NCBI GenBank assembly: GCA_009741485.1
Contig: CM019218.1
Span: forward strand, 42,578,681 to 42,642,680
Direction of reading: 5' to 3'
Length of the DNA: 64,000 nucleotides
Origin: Malurus cyaneus samueli
Lineage: Eukaryota > Chordata > Aves > Passeriformes > Maluridae
Positions within the stretch are counted from its first letter, which is position 1; each line of letters opens with the position of its first letter. A program made the translations under genes and the position numbers. The notes beneath the pieces were generated by a model, which was not told the origin of the DNA, did no database searches, and worked only from the letters and a program-made list of their open reading frames with translations. This document shows, in pieces, positions 23,205 through 35,770 of the stretch.

Positions 23205-26200
23205 CAGTTACAAAAAATTTACAGAAGAAAACGAGAAAACTAAACATTAAGTCCTGAAGTTATTTCACATTAGGGGACAAAGTGAGGAAGGGAATCCCAC
23301 AGCGCTGAGCAAAGCATCCTGGAGCTGTGTGACAACGATAATGGCAAGAGATTAATATAATGTCCCTTAACTGCCAAACATCAGTAAAAATCATGCAGTA
23401 TCTCTTATTTAATAAAATCTTAAAATATTTCTATTTATGGGCAAATGGTATAAAGAAGATTTCAATGATGAGGAGAGAATGTACTGCTCTCAACTCCTTA
23501 TAGACAGGCTGGAGGACATCTCATTTAAAACAAGCCTTACCTGTTGGTACAATCAATCTCATCTCTTCTCAGCAGGCGAAGGCTCCCTCAAATGACCTTA
23601 TAGATTAGGCACTTTCTGTTTACATTTGATTTCCCACTCCCTGCTATTTGTAGAGAATGATTATCAAGGCATTAAATGAAAAGTTTTGCCCAGTGGGAAA
23701 CTATTGGCTATTTTGTCATTTCCTTAGAGCCTCTCCTATTCCGCTGGAGAGGCAGAGAGGCAGGGGAAGCAATCACCAGAAAGGTCAAGAATATTTGCTT
23801 ACTTATATTGGAACGCTGCTAGGAGGCTTTCTCCAATTTGGGAGACTTTTTGGGTAGAAGTTTTTTTCAGGTTGTGGTAGGAGAGCATTGAGGCTTGAAA
23901 TTAAAAGTCTCCAGTTGCCTGCAGGTTAAAAAGCTGAGGGTGCTGCTGGCAGCCTGTGGCCTTTTCCTCAAGGCTATACCACACTCTAAGTGACACCTCA
24001 CGCTTTCAACAAGTTCAAAAGGAGTTAATAAGGATCTCCCCAAAGCTTTCTTTTGACCTTTATTCCAGAGAAGATTACAGCAGTGCCACCTTCTCTCTCA
24101 GTGTGCTGGGACAGGGGAAGGACTTTGTCTCTTCAGTATTGGTAGAGCTTCAGTTTGATCAAAGTCGTGCGTCATTTTGGCTGTAAATATTGATAATACC
24201 CGTGTTCTGCAGAGACATGATTCTCTTGTTTGCCCAAGACATTTTGCTCAAAGCACTTCCTCCTGCTTATCAGCAGCAAAATTACAGGACTGGGCTTCTT
24301 GGGAACAGTATTTGTCTTCTGTTTCATGCCTTAACAGTAAGTACATAAACTCCAAAGCCTTTCCTTTAGACAGAGAGTGAGAGGTCTGTGAAACCATCCC
24401 CAGGAACTGAGAAGGCTCCTGCAGTCCCCCATCTGTAAAACAGAGATGGAATTAATTATGAACCTGGGTGTTTGCAGCGCAGAATGTTCATGTAGTGCTT
24501 TCAGCAGGTCTGTGCTAAGCAGGGGTTTGTTGTTGCTGTTGTTACACAGTTTTTATCTCATCCTCAGTTATTCCTAGGTTGTTTTGTTCAAGGAGACAAG
24601 GTGTAGTCTGACAGCCCCAGGTCCTCTTGAAGTGTGCTGGCTTTTCCAGCTGGGCTTGTCAGCCAGCCAGCTTCAGTTCTGCTCTTGGGGTCTGGATTTC
24701 TGAGGCAATGAGGGGACAAAGCTGACAGTAAAACCAGCCTTATGTACATTACTACAGCTTAAGTAGCTGCCTCATGGGGAATGCAGATTAAGAAGGAAAC
24801 ACTTTTTAATTTAGCCCTGATTTATATGCAGGCTTAAATAAGATTTTATTTATAAGTGGTGTTTTGTTCCAGCTGAGGTGAGGCTGAGATAGATCCCTGC
24901 CCATTCTCTCCACTACTGCATCCAGCTTGCGGCTACTTTTCCTGACCTCTGTGGCAGGTTCTCTCCTGTCCTGCCACATGTCTTGTGGCCTTCCCTTCTC
25001 CAGTTCAAATACTGAGTTTTCTTCATTGCCTGCAACTCTCTGCACATGACTTGTCCACCTTAGAGCAGTATATGTATTTTTAGAAAGTCTTTGTAATAGG
25101 ACAGTGAGAGATTTAAGAGCCCTATTAGGGCCTAATGGAAGTCAGTGAGAAAGTATTGCTGCTCTTTGCAGTAGGAACAGGATCTTAGCTTAGATAAAGT
25201 GCAGTAATATGCATGGCCTGCTTTAACAAGTGCTTTCTCTTGAAGGCATGGATTGTAGTGGATTACCACACTGGGACATATTTAATTTACCAGAAACATC
25301 ACTGAAACCTGGTGGGGCTGACAAGCATGGGCAAGGCTCCAATTTGTCTGAACCTGGGACTCAGAGGAATTTACTTGAATGGCTCTCAAGCTTGAAGTTT
25401 TCACCTCTCATCGGTTGACCAGTGAATCCCAAGGAGGAAAAGAATTTTTCTCTTCTTGACTAAAAGGTTGACAAAAGGTTCTTTCTGCCAAATCTTTCAT
25501 AAACTCTTTGTCTAAAGGAATTTCTGGTATTACATGTGTCTAAAAGCAGGCACCTCATTTAGAGCAACAGTTTGCTGAGAGTTTTTATTATTATTCTTTC
25601 TGCTGCTTCACTAGAGCTGTGATTTGTGCAGGGCCTGGCTCATGTATGGAAGAATGCAGCAGATTCAAATTGTAGAATATTAAATATAATGCATCAGTCC
25701 CTGATTTGAGATAGAGATTTTGCCTGGCTGAGGACTGGTAGCACAGAGAACAAACAGGGGAAGCTGACAGATTGGTGAGTATTGGGTGGGATCATTTATC
25801 AGGAGATGTGATGAATCACTGTGGCGCAGCATTTCATTTTCAGAAAGATCGTTTTCTGAAAAATTCAAATGAAAGGCAGAAGAGACAGCTGGGGGTGTTT
25901 TGGGAGTTTTCATTTAAATCAAACTTACAATTAGAATAAAGGCATGTTGAAAAGTTCCTGGTATTCTAAAAATATTTTGAGGAAGGAAAAAAATTGAGGT
26001 TAGAAGGAAACAGGAGGAGCAGGAAAAGCACTTGCCAGCTGTGCCCCACAAATAGGCCTTTGGTTTTACTTACCTCTCTCTGGTCAAAGCCAGTAGGAAT
26101 CACATGTCTACAGCTTCAAGCAGTGCTTCAATTAGGGGGAAAATATCCATCTAATAACCTTGTACACGGGTTATTTGAGCAGAGGTCAGTGTGCTTTTAA

Positions 26201-29015
26201 TAGGACTGCACGTAGAGACTGAGCTGCTCGCAGTGTGAGCGAGAGCAGCTCTCCTGTTTAATACCAGCTGGGCTCTCAGAACTCCAAGGCTACGTCAACG
26301 CTGATTAATTCTTGCAAGGTAACACGTTAATAACAAATGGAAACAGGGGAGACACAGAGGGTGGGGACTTCCTGCTGGTCCTTGAGCTGCAGACACAAGT
26401 GCCAGGAGGCCAAGGGCTGATTCCTGCTCCCCCTTTCTCCTGGAGCCCAATGGCCACCCACAGACTCAGCCATTCTATGCAAGGTTATTCCTAGGGGATG
26501 ATCAACCCCTTCCTGACCCTTGTGTAAGCAAACAGAAGAGTGTGAATGCTTCAAGGAGTAGCTCTGGGACAAAGAGATTTTAAATCAGCTGCTTTTCAGA
26601 GAACAGCTCACTGTTTTATGTACAGCACACTTGATTAGAAGGTCAGATAGAAACTTTAGTAAGAGAATTCTGTAAAATCCTACCTTTACCATCACTCAAA
26701 TCAGTATAAAGTTCTCTCTGTGTGTATATGTGTGAAACCATGTATCTTTCTGGATACCTTCCCTGTCACTGGACATGAAATACAAAGGTAAAACAATCTG
26801 GCAACATATACAAGTGTTTGCCTCTTTTAGAGTTGTAACCTGCATAGAGATGAGAGAGAGGTAAGGAAATGAGACACACGCCTTGGTGAGATTCTAAAAA
26901 GCTTATATTCTCTTACAAGGATTCAAGCAGACGCTTTATTTTTAAAACAACAAATAATGATGGGGCGTAGCACGTGTGGGACTTGATGTTGAGGCTTTCT
27001 GAGCTAGCAGTGGGGGAACTGGTCACATTTTCTTGACTAATGCTCTGCTGGTTACTCAGTTTCTGAAATTTGGAAATTTGATGCCAGTTGTGTTCCCAGT
27101 ATGGAGGCCTTGTACTCTTTGTGCAGGAAAGTGGTTAATTTTATGAGGAGAGGGCTTACTTTCGTATTGCCTCAGCAAGATGCTTGCTACTGAGGCTTCT
27201 CCAGGTAAAAGGAAGATCAGGAATTCTTTGTGATACAGTCCCTTAGTGACACAATCTCTTGAGACCATGTTAAAGCATGTGTGGACTAACAAAACTTTGC
27301 TCTTGATCTTCTATGAATGTTAATTTTAAGCTAATAAATTATCCCGATGTTAGTATCCATCTCAAATAGGACATCAAGATTGCAAAGCAAAACTTTGCAT
27401 TTTGCATCCTTTTGATAGCATGGCATCTGCCCTTCAGATAAGAACCACTGTTCTCTCCCTTGCTCCATGTTAGTGCTGATATGAATCTAAGGCTGGTGTA
27501 TAGCTCTCTCACTCTACAGGGCAGATATTCTCAGGTACAATAAATTAATATTCAAAATAGACCTTTTTCTTTCATCTTCAAGGTTACAGATCTGCTAGTT
27601 GGATTTCTGTCCCCACCTACCCTGTTCCTCTTCACTTCTGCCAGTTTCTGAATAAGAATTAGCTTTCCAGCAATTACCTCACTGCCTCTGTAGGACATTA
27701 ACTAAATTTCCAAGCCTCTCTGAGACTGGCATCACAACCATGCCCTTCCATCCTAATTGAAGGCTCTGCTGGAGACCACAGCAGGTCCAGTTGAGACACA
27801 GGGAGCTGAGGATAAGTGCAGAGCTGAAACACAGTTCAATCTAATTCTTAAATGAAAGCAAGGAATCCCCAACACATATAAGTTTATCGTTTATTGCCTG
27901 TAATTTTCTCAACTAATTCCGAATTTAATGACAGCTTTCAGCTTTGGCGTTCTCTTCTAATTAATGTACCAGTAACTATGTGTAATCTCTGTGTAAAGCC
28001 AAAAGCAGCTTACATGATAATTACAGAGGGATCACAGCACCTACTGCTCAAGGAAGTCATCCGTGAGAAAGGCCTTGCATGATAGTTAAGGTTCTGAGAT
28101 TAGGTTGTGCTTAATCTTAACTTATACTGTTTCTTGTACTGCCTCAAAGCTCTTTTATTAGTGGCTCAACATGATGCTGGTAAACTTTCAGGAAGGGAAC
28201 AAAAAAACTAGATAGATCAAGCACAATCTTTTTCACATAGAGCAGAGGCTTCCTGAACATGATGAGCTTTTGAGGTCATAGGTTTTTTGTGTTGTTGAGT
28301 AACCTTATATTTACTCCATAATAATTTTGATGTAGTGGGTTGAAAATTCCTCTTTTACACTGCACCAGATGCTTTGCATCCACTTTTTTGCAGCTGCAAA
28401 TGGAAACATTTCTGACTGCACAAAGCAGAAGAAAAGTCCAAGTGTTTGGCAGAAACAGAATGCCTTTGCTGTCTCTGTTAACTCAATCCTAGCATTGGTT
28501 ACTTCATTTTAGACACACACTCCCAGCTGGAATGACAAGTGCCAGAGGAGCAATCACTATGGAATACACCATGTCTGTCTGTTCTCCAATATGGTAGAGT
28601 ACACATTAATGTACTTGGTCACAATTAAAGGTACTAAGCTAAAAGGAAATGCTATGTGTTTAGATGAATATTTTTATAGATAGGCCTCCTTTGGAAAAAC
28701 GAGTGATTAAACTGCATCCAGTCTTCCCTGTAGTACTTTGGTGTTGAAGTAAGAAGGGAAAAATTGTATTAAAGGTCTCTGTGATGGGAAACATGAACAT
28801 AAACTCAGAAGAGGAATTCCCCATGTTCTTTGCAAAGTGCAAGTACCTGTAATAGATATCAGCTCTGCTGGAGAAAGGCATTAGGAAGTGTTGGTTGACC
28901 TTTTATTCATTTCAGTACAGGTCCATTGTCCAACATCTCTCTGCTCTGTGCACTTTGATTCTGAAATGTAATCTTCAGCAAATTTTGAGCTCTGTTCTTT
29001 TGTTGTTGGTTTCAG

Positions 29016-29117
29016 ATTGACAAATATGCTCAGCGGGATCTGAAGAAAGGACTTCATTTGTATGGGACAGATGGAAATATTGGCCTCACTAATGCATGGA
29101 GCATCATTCAAACAGAT
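29016..29117 (+). CDS. TSPAN4: Tetraspanin-4, internal coding exon (start of large extracellular loop)
   Basis: This exon encodes 34 residues, beginning IDKYAQRDLKKGLHLYG and ending NAWSIIQTD. By comparison with the human protein as I remember it (238 residues), it covers about residues 111-144, with about four substitutions. It is the first, helical part of the large extracellular loop of a tetraspanin, just after the third membrane segment. It is bounded by the acceptor TTTCAG (ending 29015) and the strong donor GTAAGT (from 29118), and is phase 0 at both ends. Tetraspanin-4 is a four-pass plasma-membrane protein that organises tetraspanin-enriched microdomains with integrins and other tetraspanins and promotes migrasome formation. 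Earlier coding exons (N-terminus, membrane segments 1-3) were not found in the window. Confidence 0.95.
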
Positions 29118-32100
29118 GTAAGTCTGAGTTCTCTTTCTTTACCTCTTCCTCTTTACCCTCTGGATTCTGTTAACAGCACGTTCTGTGTACAAACCTAATT
29201 AAAACTCCAATTCCAGGACGCTCTCTTTCTCCCACTCAATCAGCACATTAGCAACTAAACCCTTTGCTTTTTATAACAAGCAGTGATTTTAATTTATTTC
29301 TCCTTGACAGGGAATACCTTTCTTTTAAAGCTTACATTAAGTTGATGCCTAAATATCACTCTGTGCTATGTGGAGGCTGAAGGAGCTGGTCAGTGGTACA
29401 GACAGGAGGGCTTTGGTCTTCTTGAGGTCCTAAATGGATCAAAGCAAATAATCTTGCCAGTGTTCCCAAAGTCTACTCTTATAGATAATGCAAGATAACA
29501 GGAGCAACAGGCTGCTGAGAAATGAATGGAGACTTTAAAAATTTGGGATCACTGACAGAACAAAAGAACTGATTGTCCAAACTCCACATGCATCTTTGGG
29601 TCTGCAGGACGTGTCTGTGCTGAGTGCAGGAGGTTGCCAGCAGCACTCCTGTGTGTGAAAGACAAACAGCTCAGGTCCAGCAAACCAGCCAATTCTAATC
29701 CTGCATCCCAACAACTGCATGTGAAAGGTTACCTTTAAAAGGCCTCAGAATCTTGCAATATTGTCAATATTTTCCTCTTCCAATACTTCTTCTTTTTTCC
29801 AATACATCAAATATGAGAAGACATCAATTACTGACAAGGGATATGCATTTTGAGGTGCTAGCCCAAGAGTAAGCCATGTGAAACATAGATAAGATTTTTT
29901 AATATCGTGGCTTATATCCAACAGTATTAGAAGATTTACTTTTTTACAGCAACTTAATTATGCATAGTAAAAATGTAGTAAAAATTACTAATATTAAAAT
30001 GTTTGAAATAAGTATTAATCTACTTTTAGTGACACCCCAAGAACTGTTAAAAGCATATAGCAAAGGTGGGGGAAAAGCTGTGTTGGGAGGACTCATGGGA
30101 TATAAACACCACACTTCTGCTCCCCTTTGTAACAATAGGTGTAACAATATATGCAATGTCTAATTCACATAGTCACATTTTTTTCTAGATCTTAAATTGA
30201 TTGTATTCAGAAAAGATGTGAAAGAATAATAATAATTTTGGGAAGTGACATCATGGTGAGAAATTTTAAATACCTTCTATAAACAGGCAAAGATGAAGTA
30301 GTGATGTGAGTGCAGTACTTGAAAAGAGAGCAGGAAGGAAAAAAAAAATTGAGAGAAAAGATCCAAGAGCTAAAAACTCAAGTTAGACATACCAGGTGGT
30401 AGGATGCCACTGTACAGCAGGACAGTAGATTCTTTTTCTCTAGAGAACAAGACCTGGCTTTTTTGCTTAAAGGAAATGGTCACATTCAGTGACCAGCTTG
30501 GGTTTGAGGCAGGACTCAACAGTCTGTGGTTTGTGTAGTGCTGCAGATCATGGTCAGTTGTCCTGATAACTCCATTATAGTTTACAGAGTGTCTTCTAAG
30601 TTTCAGATGAAACCCATGGTAGCTAACTCTCATGAGCTCACAAAATGACAAGAAAATGCCATCCCACAGGCTGTGTGCAGCCAGGACCCATCACTCCCTC
30701 ACGGCCACTGTGAAATTACCACGTGCCAGCTTGGCAGTACCACAGTGTCAGAGTCACTGTGCTCCCCATGCTGGGCACTGAAAACAGCAAAGAGCTCTCA
30801 CAGATCCATTTTTGCAACTCTGTACAATCGGTTTTCACATGTATCTGTCAAAACTATGTGGGAATAGACTATTGCAGAGGTGCAGCGAAGACAATCCCAT
30901 CATTGGTAATTATGCAAAACACTTGCAGTTGAGTAGTGCTATCTAAATGCCAGCTTGGGGAGATTGTGTAATGATCATTGTCTCTCTACATCCCTAATCA
31001 GTAGAGTGTAATCACTGATTGGAGGATTAGGGTGATACAGGGGATTTTCTGAAAGGAAAGTCCCAGCCCAGGCTTGCTGTTTGCATTCTGTCTCCTAAGG
31101 CTCTCAACAAAACCCACATTGCCATATAGGACAATGTCTTTCCTAACAGGAAATATCAGTCACTGGTTGAGTGGGCTGTGGCTGTAAAGGGATGGAAAAC
31201 AGCAGCTTTACAATAAAAAGGCATGCCATGTAAAAAATGTGACAGTGACAGAAATCATAAATCATAATGACCTCTTCTCCCTTGTCCGCTGCATTTGCAC
31301 TCCTTCCTTTGCAGAGAGGAAAGAGCACCTTTTGAGGAAGGTTTTCTTCTCTGAAGCCTTTGTGCCTTGATAAATGGTTTTCCTGTATTTAACAGAAGCA
31401 TACAATTCCCGAAAAAATGGAATTGAGGGAAAACCAGGGCTTGTCTTTTAAGAGGAAGTTGCAGTTTTGGCCCATGACTGAGCTGTTCATTTTATGATGA
31501 AGGAGTTGGGTTAAGCTGCACACCTGCAAAGCTTATGAACAAAGACAGTGGACTCATTCTGCAGTCCTATTTAGCTTCTAGGTCAAGGAGCTGTTTCAAA
31601 TCAGAACATTCTATTGATTTCTCTTTAATACCTTCAGCTACCCAAACTCACAGCCTTTTCAACAGCATTTCAAACCTTAAAAGGATCAGAAACACAAGCT
31701 GATGAATTCTGCATGTCATGACCAAAGACTACGAAAGCTTACAAAGTGATTTTTAAACATGACTAAAATTCTGATAGTTCAGGAGGTAAGTTACTCTGAA
31801 CTGCATTACACCCCTTACCCACCAGGACTGGTTAAAGTCACAGGTGGAGATCATTAGAAAATGAGAAACAGGATTAATTTTTAAAATGTTGCTTCATCCC
31901 AAACGTCTTTGTGATCAATATTTGAGCACTTCTGCTTTCAGCTAACCAGGCAGTAATTCGAGAGGCATGCAGAAAACCTATTAGCTTCACTAAAGTGAGC
32001 AAATTCAGCTCACTTTTGCTGCTGTGTAATGCCCTTTCATGTCTATTTAGACCACTGGAACTGAGAAGAAATCTGATCCATCTCCCTCTACCCAGTCATT

Positions 32101-35100
32101 GATTCTGTTAGATCAAACCATACTTCAGAATTACTGCTGAAGTAATCCCAACCACCCATTAAACATGATATTTAGAACAAAACTCTATTATTCACCACTT
32201 TTTACAGTGATGGAGGAAAAAGGTGTATAGAAGGCCCCTTACCCTGTCTCTAGCTTTTTGCTGCATTCACAAACCCAGAAAACAAGGCATGGCTAAAAAT
32301 CTGTCCGCAACAAGGATTGAATATCTGTTCATTTTCACAAACCCTCTCCCAGCCTGACTGATTTTGGAGGAATTTGTTAAAGAAGGTAAAGCCTACTTAG
32401 CCTTGAATATTGGGATTACCTGTAAAATATGTACAAGTGTTCAACTTCTCACCGTTTCTGTTGCACTCAGAAACTTTTTTAAGGGATTACTCCCTTTTAA
32501 AGTGTGTTATCTGGGTACCCCAGAATAAGCACTATTAGTTTGTAATTGTTTCTAAAAAGCATAAATGTATTGTTCCTGTTGAAACTTGGAACAGAACTAA
32601 GTAATTAGGCAACCTTGTCCAATTTCATCACTTTAGTAGTGAAGGGAACAAGACAGGGTTGTAAATGGGATGAAAAAAAAATGAATGTGGTTGCAGCAGA
32701 ATCAAGTCTTTGTTTCATGTCTGGCATTGGCAGACCATCAGCCTTTGTTGTAGAACTGGCTACAGCAAACTGCTGGTGACAGAAATTATCCTTCATGCTC
32801 CCTGAGCTTTCTCTGACCTCCAGGTGAAGGCCTGCATCCTACTATCCCTGCTTAGAAGCCTTGCAAATTTTCAAATGAGAACATTGCTCTCAAATCTAAG
32901 AGTCTAAAAAACCCCTCCATATTCCCCTTTCTTCTAACAGCTCCTCATCTCCTTCAGCAACTTGTCAGCTTACTGTTCAGCTTCATCAATCAGTTGCTTG
33001 TCATGTGATCCAAAATCACTCCGACACTCTCTTCTACTTGGACATCCTAAATAAAGTCTCTCAGTTTACTGAGCTCTTGCCTGCCTTTCTGGCTTCTACC
33101 AGGGACCCTTTTGCTGAATCTGAACCCATTTGATCCCATTGCTTCTTGATTCTTTGTTCCTGCATCTCTGACCTACTGCCATGGATCAGTGCTCCTGCTC
33201 CCTAGAGATGCCATTTACAAGGCCAGAAGAGCTGGCCTTCTTGGAGCAGTGCTCCCTCACTTGCTTCTGCACTAATTCAGGCCTCTGTGGTGTTAGAACT
33301 CATCTGTATTTGTCACCTTCTCTCCTTTAGGACTATGGATCATCTGCTGCTTAATCCCATTGCTCATCCTTTCTTTATCTTCCAAAGGTATTTCTTACAG
33401 TTACAGTAACAGACATTATTTTTCCCAGTCCTAAGACTATCGATCGTCTGTTATGTCCTTCTTTTATACCCTCAGCTTCTCTTAGCCATTCTCCCATTGA
33501 TGGGTGTGCTGGGTCTTCTCTGCTCTTGTGCAGAGAATCTATGTGGGCAGGCAGTTTGTATCCTGCTGCAGTTTGTCTTTGCAATTACATCCCCTCCAAT
33601 CTCACCTTTTGGTTTGCCAGGAACTTTTACTCTTTGCAGTCCCAATCCTAGCTCATGGCCTACCCATCTCCTGCTTCACAGGCTCCATAGGAGCAGCTGT
33701 CCTCACCCAGTTAGTGAGCACTTGGCTACAAAACCCATGCTTCATCTTCATCTCCTTAGTCTGGCAGACTGACACCTTCAGCCATGCATTGTTATGGGGA
33801 GAAGGAGTCTAGTCCTGATTTATGCAAACGTGTGTCACTTGTGTTTGGCCAGAACATCACTCAAATGTCTCAGCCCTTGTCGCTGCACTCCCTACATCAC
33901 AGATGAGCCACATTTTTAAGGCTTGCTGTTTACAAGCTATCACTTCTCACTGTCTATCAAAGAGTGCCTCCTGACTCTAATGATGACAGCCTGCAAGACC
34001 TTCTTCTTGTCAGATTTCCAAATAAACCAGCCTTCTTCAAATGCATGCCATGTGTTCCAGGCTGCTCGTACCCACTTTTGGGACCTGTTACACATGGACC
34101 TCCTGTTTTCTGTGCAGGAGCACAGAGCAAAAAAAGAATGGCACAAACCTTTTTTCAAGTTTCACATTGGTTTGTCGAAAATGAAGCCTGTAAACTCACA
34201 AATCAAACAGTTGCAAGCTAAGGATTGATTCATGCCATGGACCAAATCAAAACTCAGAGCAGAAACTTGGGGGAATAAGTTAGTTTGGGAAAGTTTTCGG
34301 ACTTTTCCTTGGCAGAAGAAAAACTCTGCTGTGAGCACTGAAACATCTCTATCAAGGAGTACTTTCTGACTGCTTGAAGCAATTTATGATGCATGAGGCA
34401 GCGTGTGACACCTCTGCCCTCTATAGGTCTTGACTGGCACATTTTGTGTGTGCAATAAGACCTGAACACTGCAACTCTACCTACTACCTGAGCTCTACAA
34501 CTTTTACAATAGCAAGGGAAAACTCTCCCTCAGGCCAGTGTAAACATCAGCTCTCAATTAGGTCCTTGGCCTTGGTGATGCAGATATCTGAATGATTATG
34601 AATCTGTCAGAAATGAGAGGAGTGGTCTGTAGGGAGGCAAAAAATACTCTTCAGGCTTATATAAAATCACTTTAAAAAAATGAGATCTTAGCAAGTCATT
34701 TTGGGATTATGTAGGTGGCTGGCATAGCCCTGAAAAAGTGTGAGTTACTGTGAATAGCAGAGCAGTTCTGCAGCCCAGTGTTGTCTTGTTTTACTCATTA
34801 GTGCTGAAGTGTCTGAATACCAACAAATTCATACTTTCGAGTGTGCACAGGGGTGACAGATGGTGTGTACATCTATACGGTAACGAGTCTTAGCTTATTT
34901 CATATCACAGGATATACCAGTTCCCAAGGGGAAAATGGCCACAGAGCCATTCCCTGCACCACTGTGTGTTCCCTGTACCTTTCATCCCCTACCAAAGTCA
35001 AACAGATCCTCCACTTTAGCAATGTTGTGATCTCTGCCTGCACACATTGTGTCATTGTAGGCAGACCCTTAAGGTGCCACTATTAGAGCAGCGTCAGTTG

Positions 35101-35638
35101 ATGACATTAAAGAACTACACCACAGAGAGAAGAGGAGGAAATACATCTTTTGCTGACTGGCAAAGACTTTCAAAGGTGATTAGTAATTAAGAGCTTAGTG
35201 ACAAATTTGCCTTGTTTACTACAAACGTGATCCCAGAAGTAGTGTGCCGTAGAGATCCCAGTATCTTCCTCTCTTGGGTGCTGTACCTGTATCTCTTTTT
35301 CTGACAACAAGCTGTTATAATTCTGCTCAGTCAATAACTCAATCTCAGCACTTGTCTGAGGTTGTCCAGTTTCAGCTCCTGCATTATCCTCCCACTGCAA
35401 ATAGGTGTCTTTGCTTCTTGCATCATTAGCTACCTACAAGACCATATTTAAAAAAAATAAAAGAGTGGAGAAAAGGATCTGTTTAGGTAAAGCTGAGGAA
35501 GTACTGTATTTCTTTAAAATGTCAAGCCTCTGCTGGTATGATCAAAATGCACTGAGTGTCCAGCTCCAGGAAGCAAAGTCAGAACAGGCAGAAGTCAGCA
35601 ACAGGTCACAGGGTATCACCTCGGTTCCTCTTTTCCAG
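29118..35638 (+). other. TSPAN4: TSPAN4 intron (6.5 kb)
   Basis: Bounded by donor GTAAGT and acceptor CTTTTCCAG. I see no recognisable transposon or RNA gene inside. A C/T-rich portion lies at about 32850-33820, with open frames on both strands and no family similarity. The last 234 bases stay open in the frame of the next exon back to an ATG at 35405, so an intron-retaining message would extend that exon's frame upstream. This is probably chance. Confidence 0.85.
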
Positions 35639-35770
35639 TTCAGATGCTGTGGGGTCTCCAACTACACGGACTGGTTTGAAGTGTACAACACAACCCGGGT
35701 GCCAGACTCCTGCTGCTTAGAATTCAGTGAGAATTGTGGGCTCCATTCCCCAGGGACCTGGTGGAAAGCG
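35639..35770 (+). CDS. TSPAN4: Tetraspanin-4, coding exon with the CCG motif
   Basis: This exon encodes 44 residues, about 145-188 of the protein. It carries the tetraspanin signature: RCCGV at the start, PDSCC in the middle and a further Cys in NCG. With the PCYE cysteine of the next exon this gives the six cysteines that form three disulfides in the large extracellular loop. Two N-glycosylation sequons are visible, NYT and NTT (in VYNTTRV). It starts after TTTTCCAG, ends before the strong donor GTGAGT, and is phase 0 at both ends. The sequence FRCCGVSNYTDWFEVYN followed by TRVPDSCCLEFSE fits TSPAN4 more closely than its relative TSPAN9, which as I recall has TDYTDWYPV at this place. Confidence 0.97.

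Larger units (their letters stand above)
17131..29015. other. Non-coding stretch, probable TSPAN4 intron (right part)
   Basis: No exon was found. I looked in particular for the TSPAN4 segments that should precede 29016: the exon with the GCLGAIKENK-type motif, the FPSLSAANL-type segment and the exon ending in an AYTDK-type sequence. None was seen. Simple repeats are listed separately. The stretch ends with a clear polypyrimidine tract and acceptor (TTGGTTTCAG, 29006-29015). Confidence 0.5.

Noticed and set aside
24580..24606. GACAAG followed by GTG considered as the end of the exon preceding 29016
   Set aside because: The codons before it do not encode the expected FFAYTD-type membrane-segment end, and the donor context is poor.
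32850..33820. Pyrimidine-rich block with overlapping open frames (33497-33772 and 33504-33812), considered as a gene or pseudogene
   Set aside because: Both frames look like composition effects and neither resembles a known protein. No repeat family recognised.
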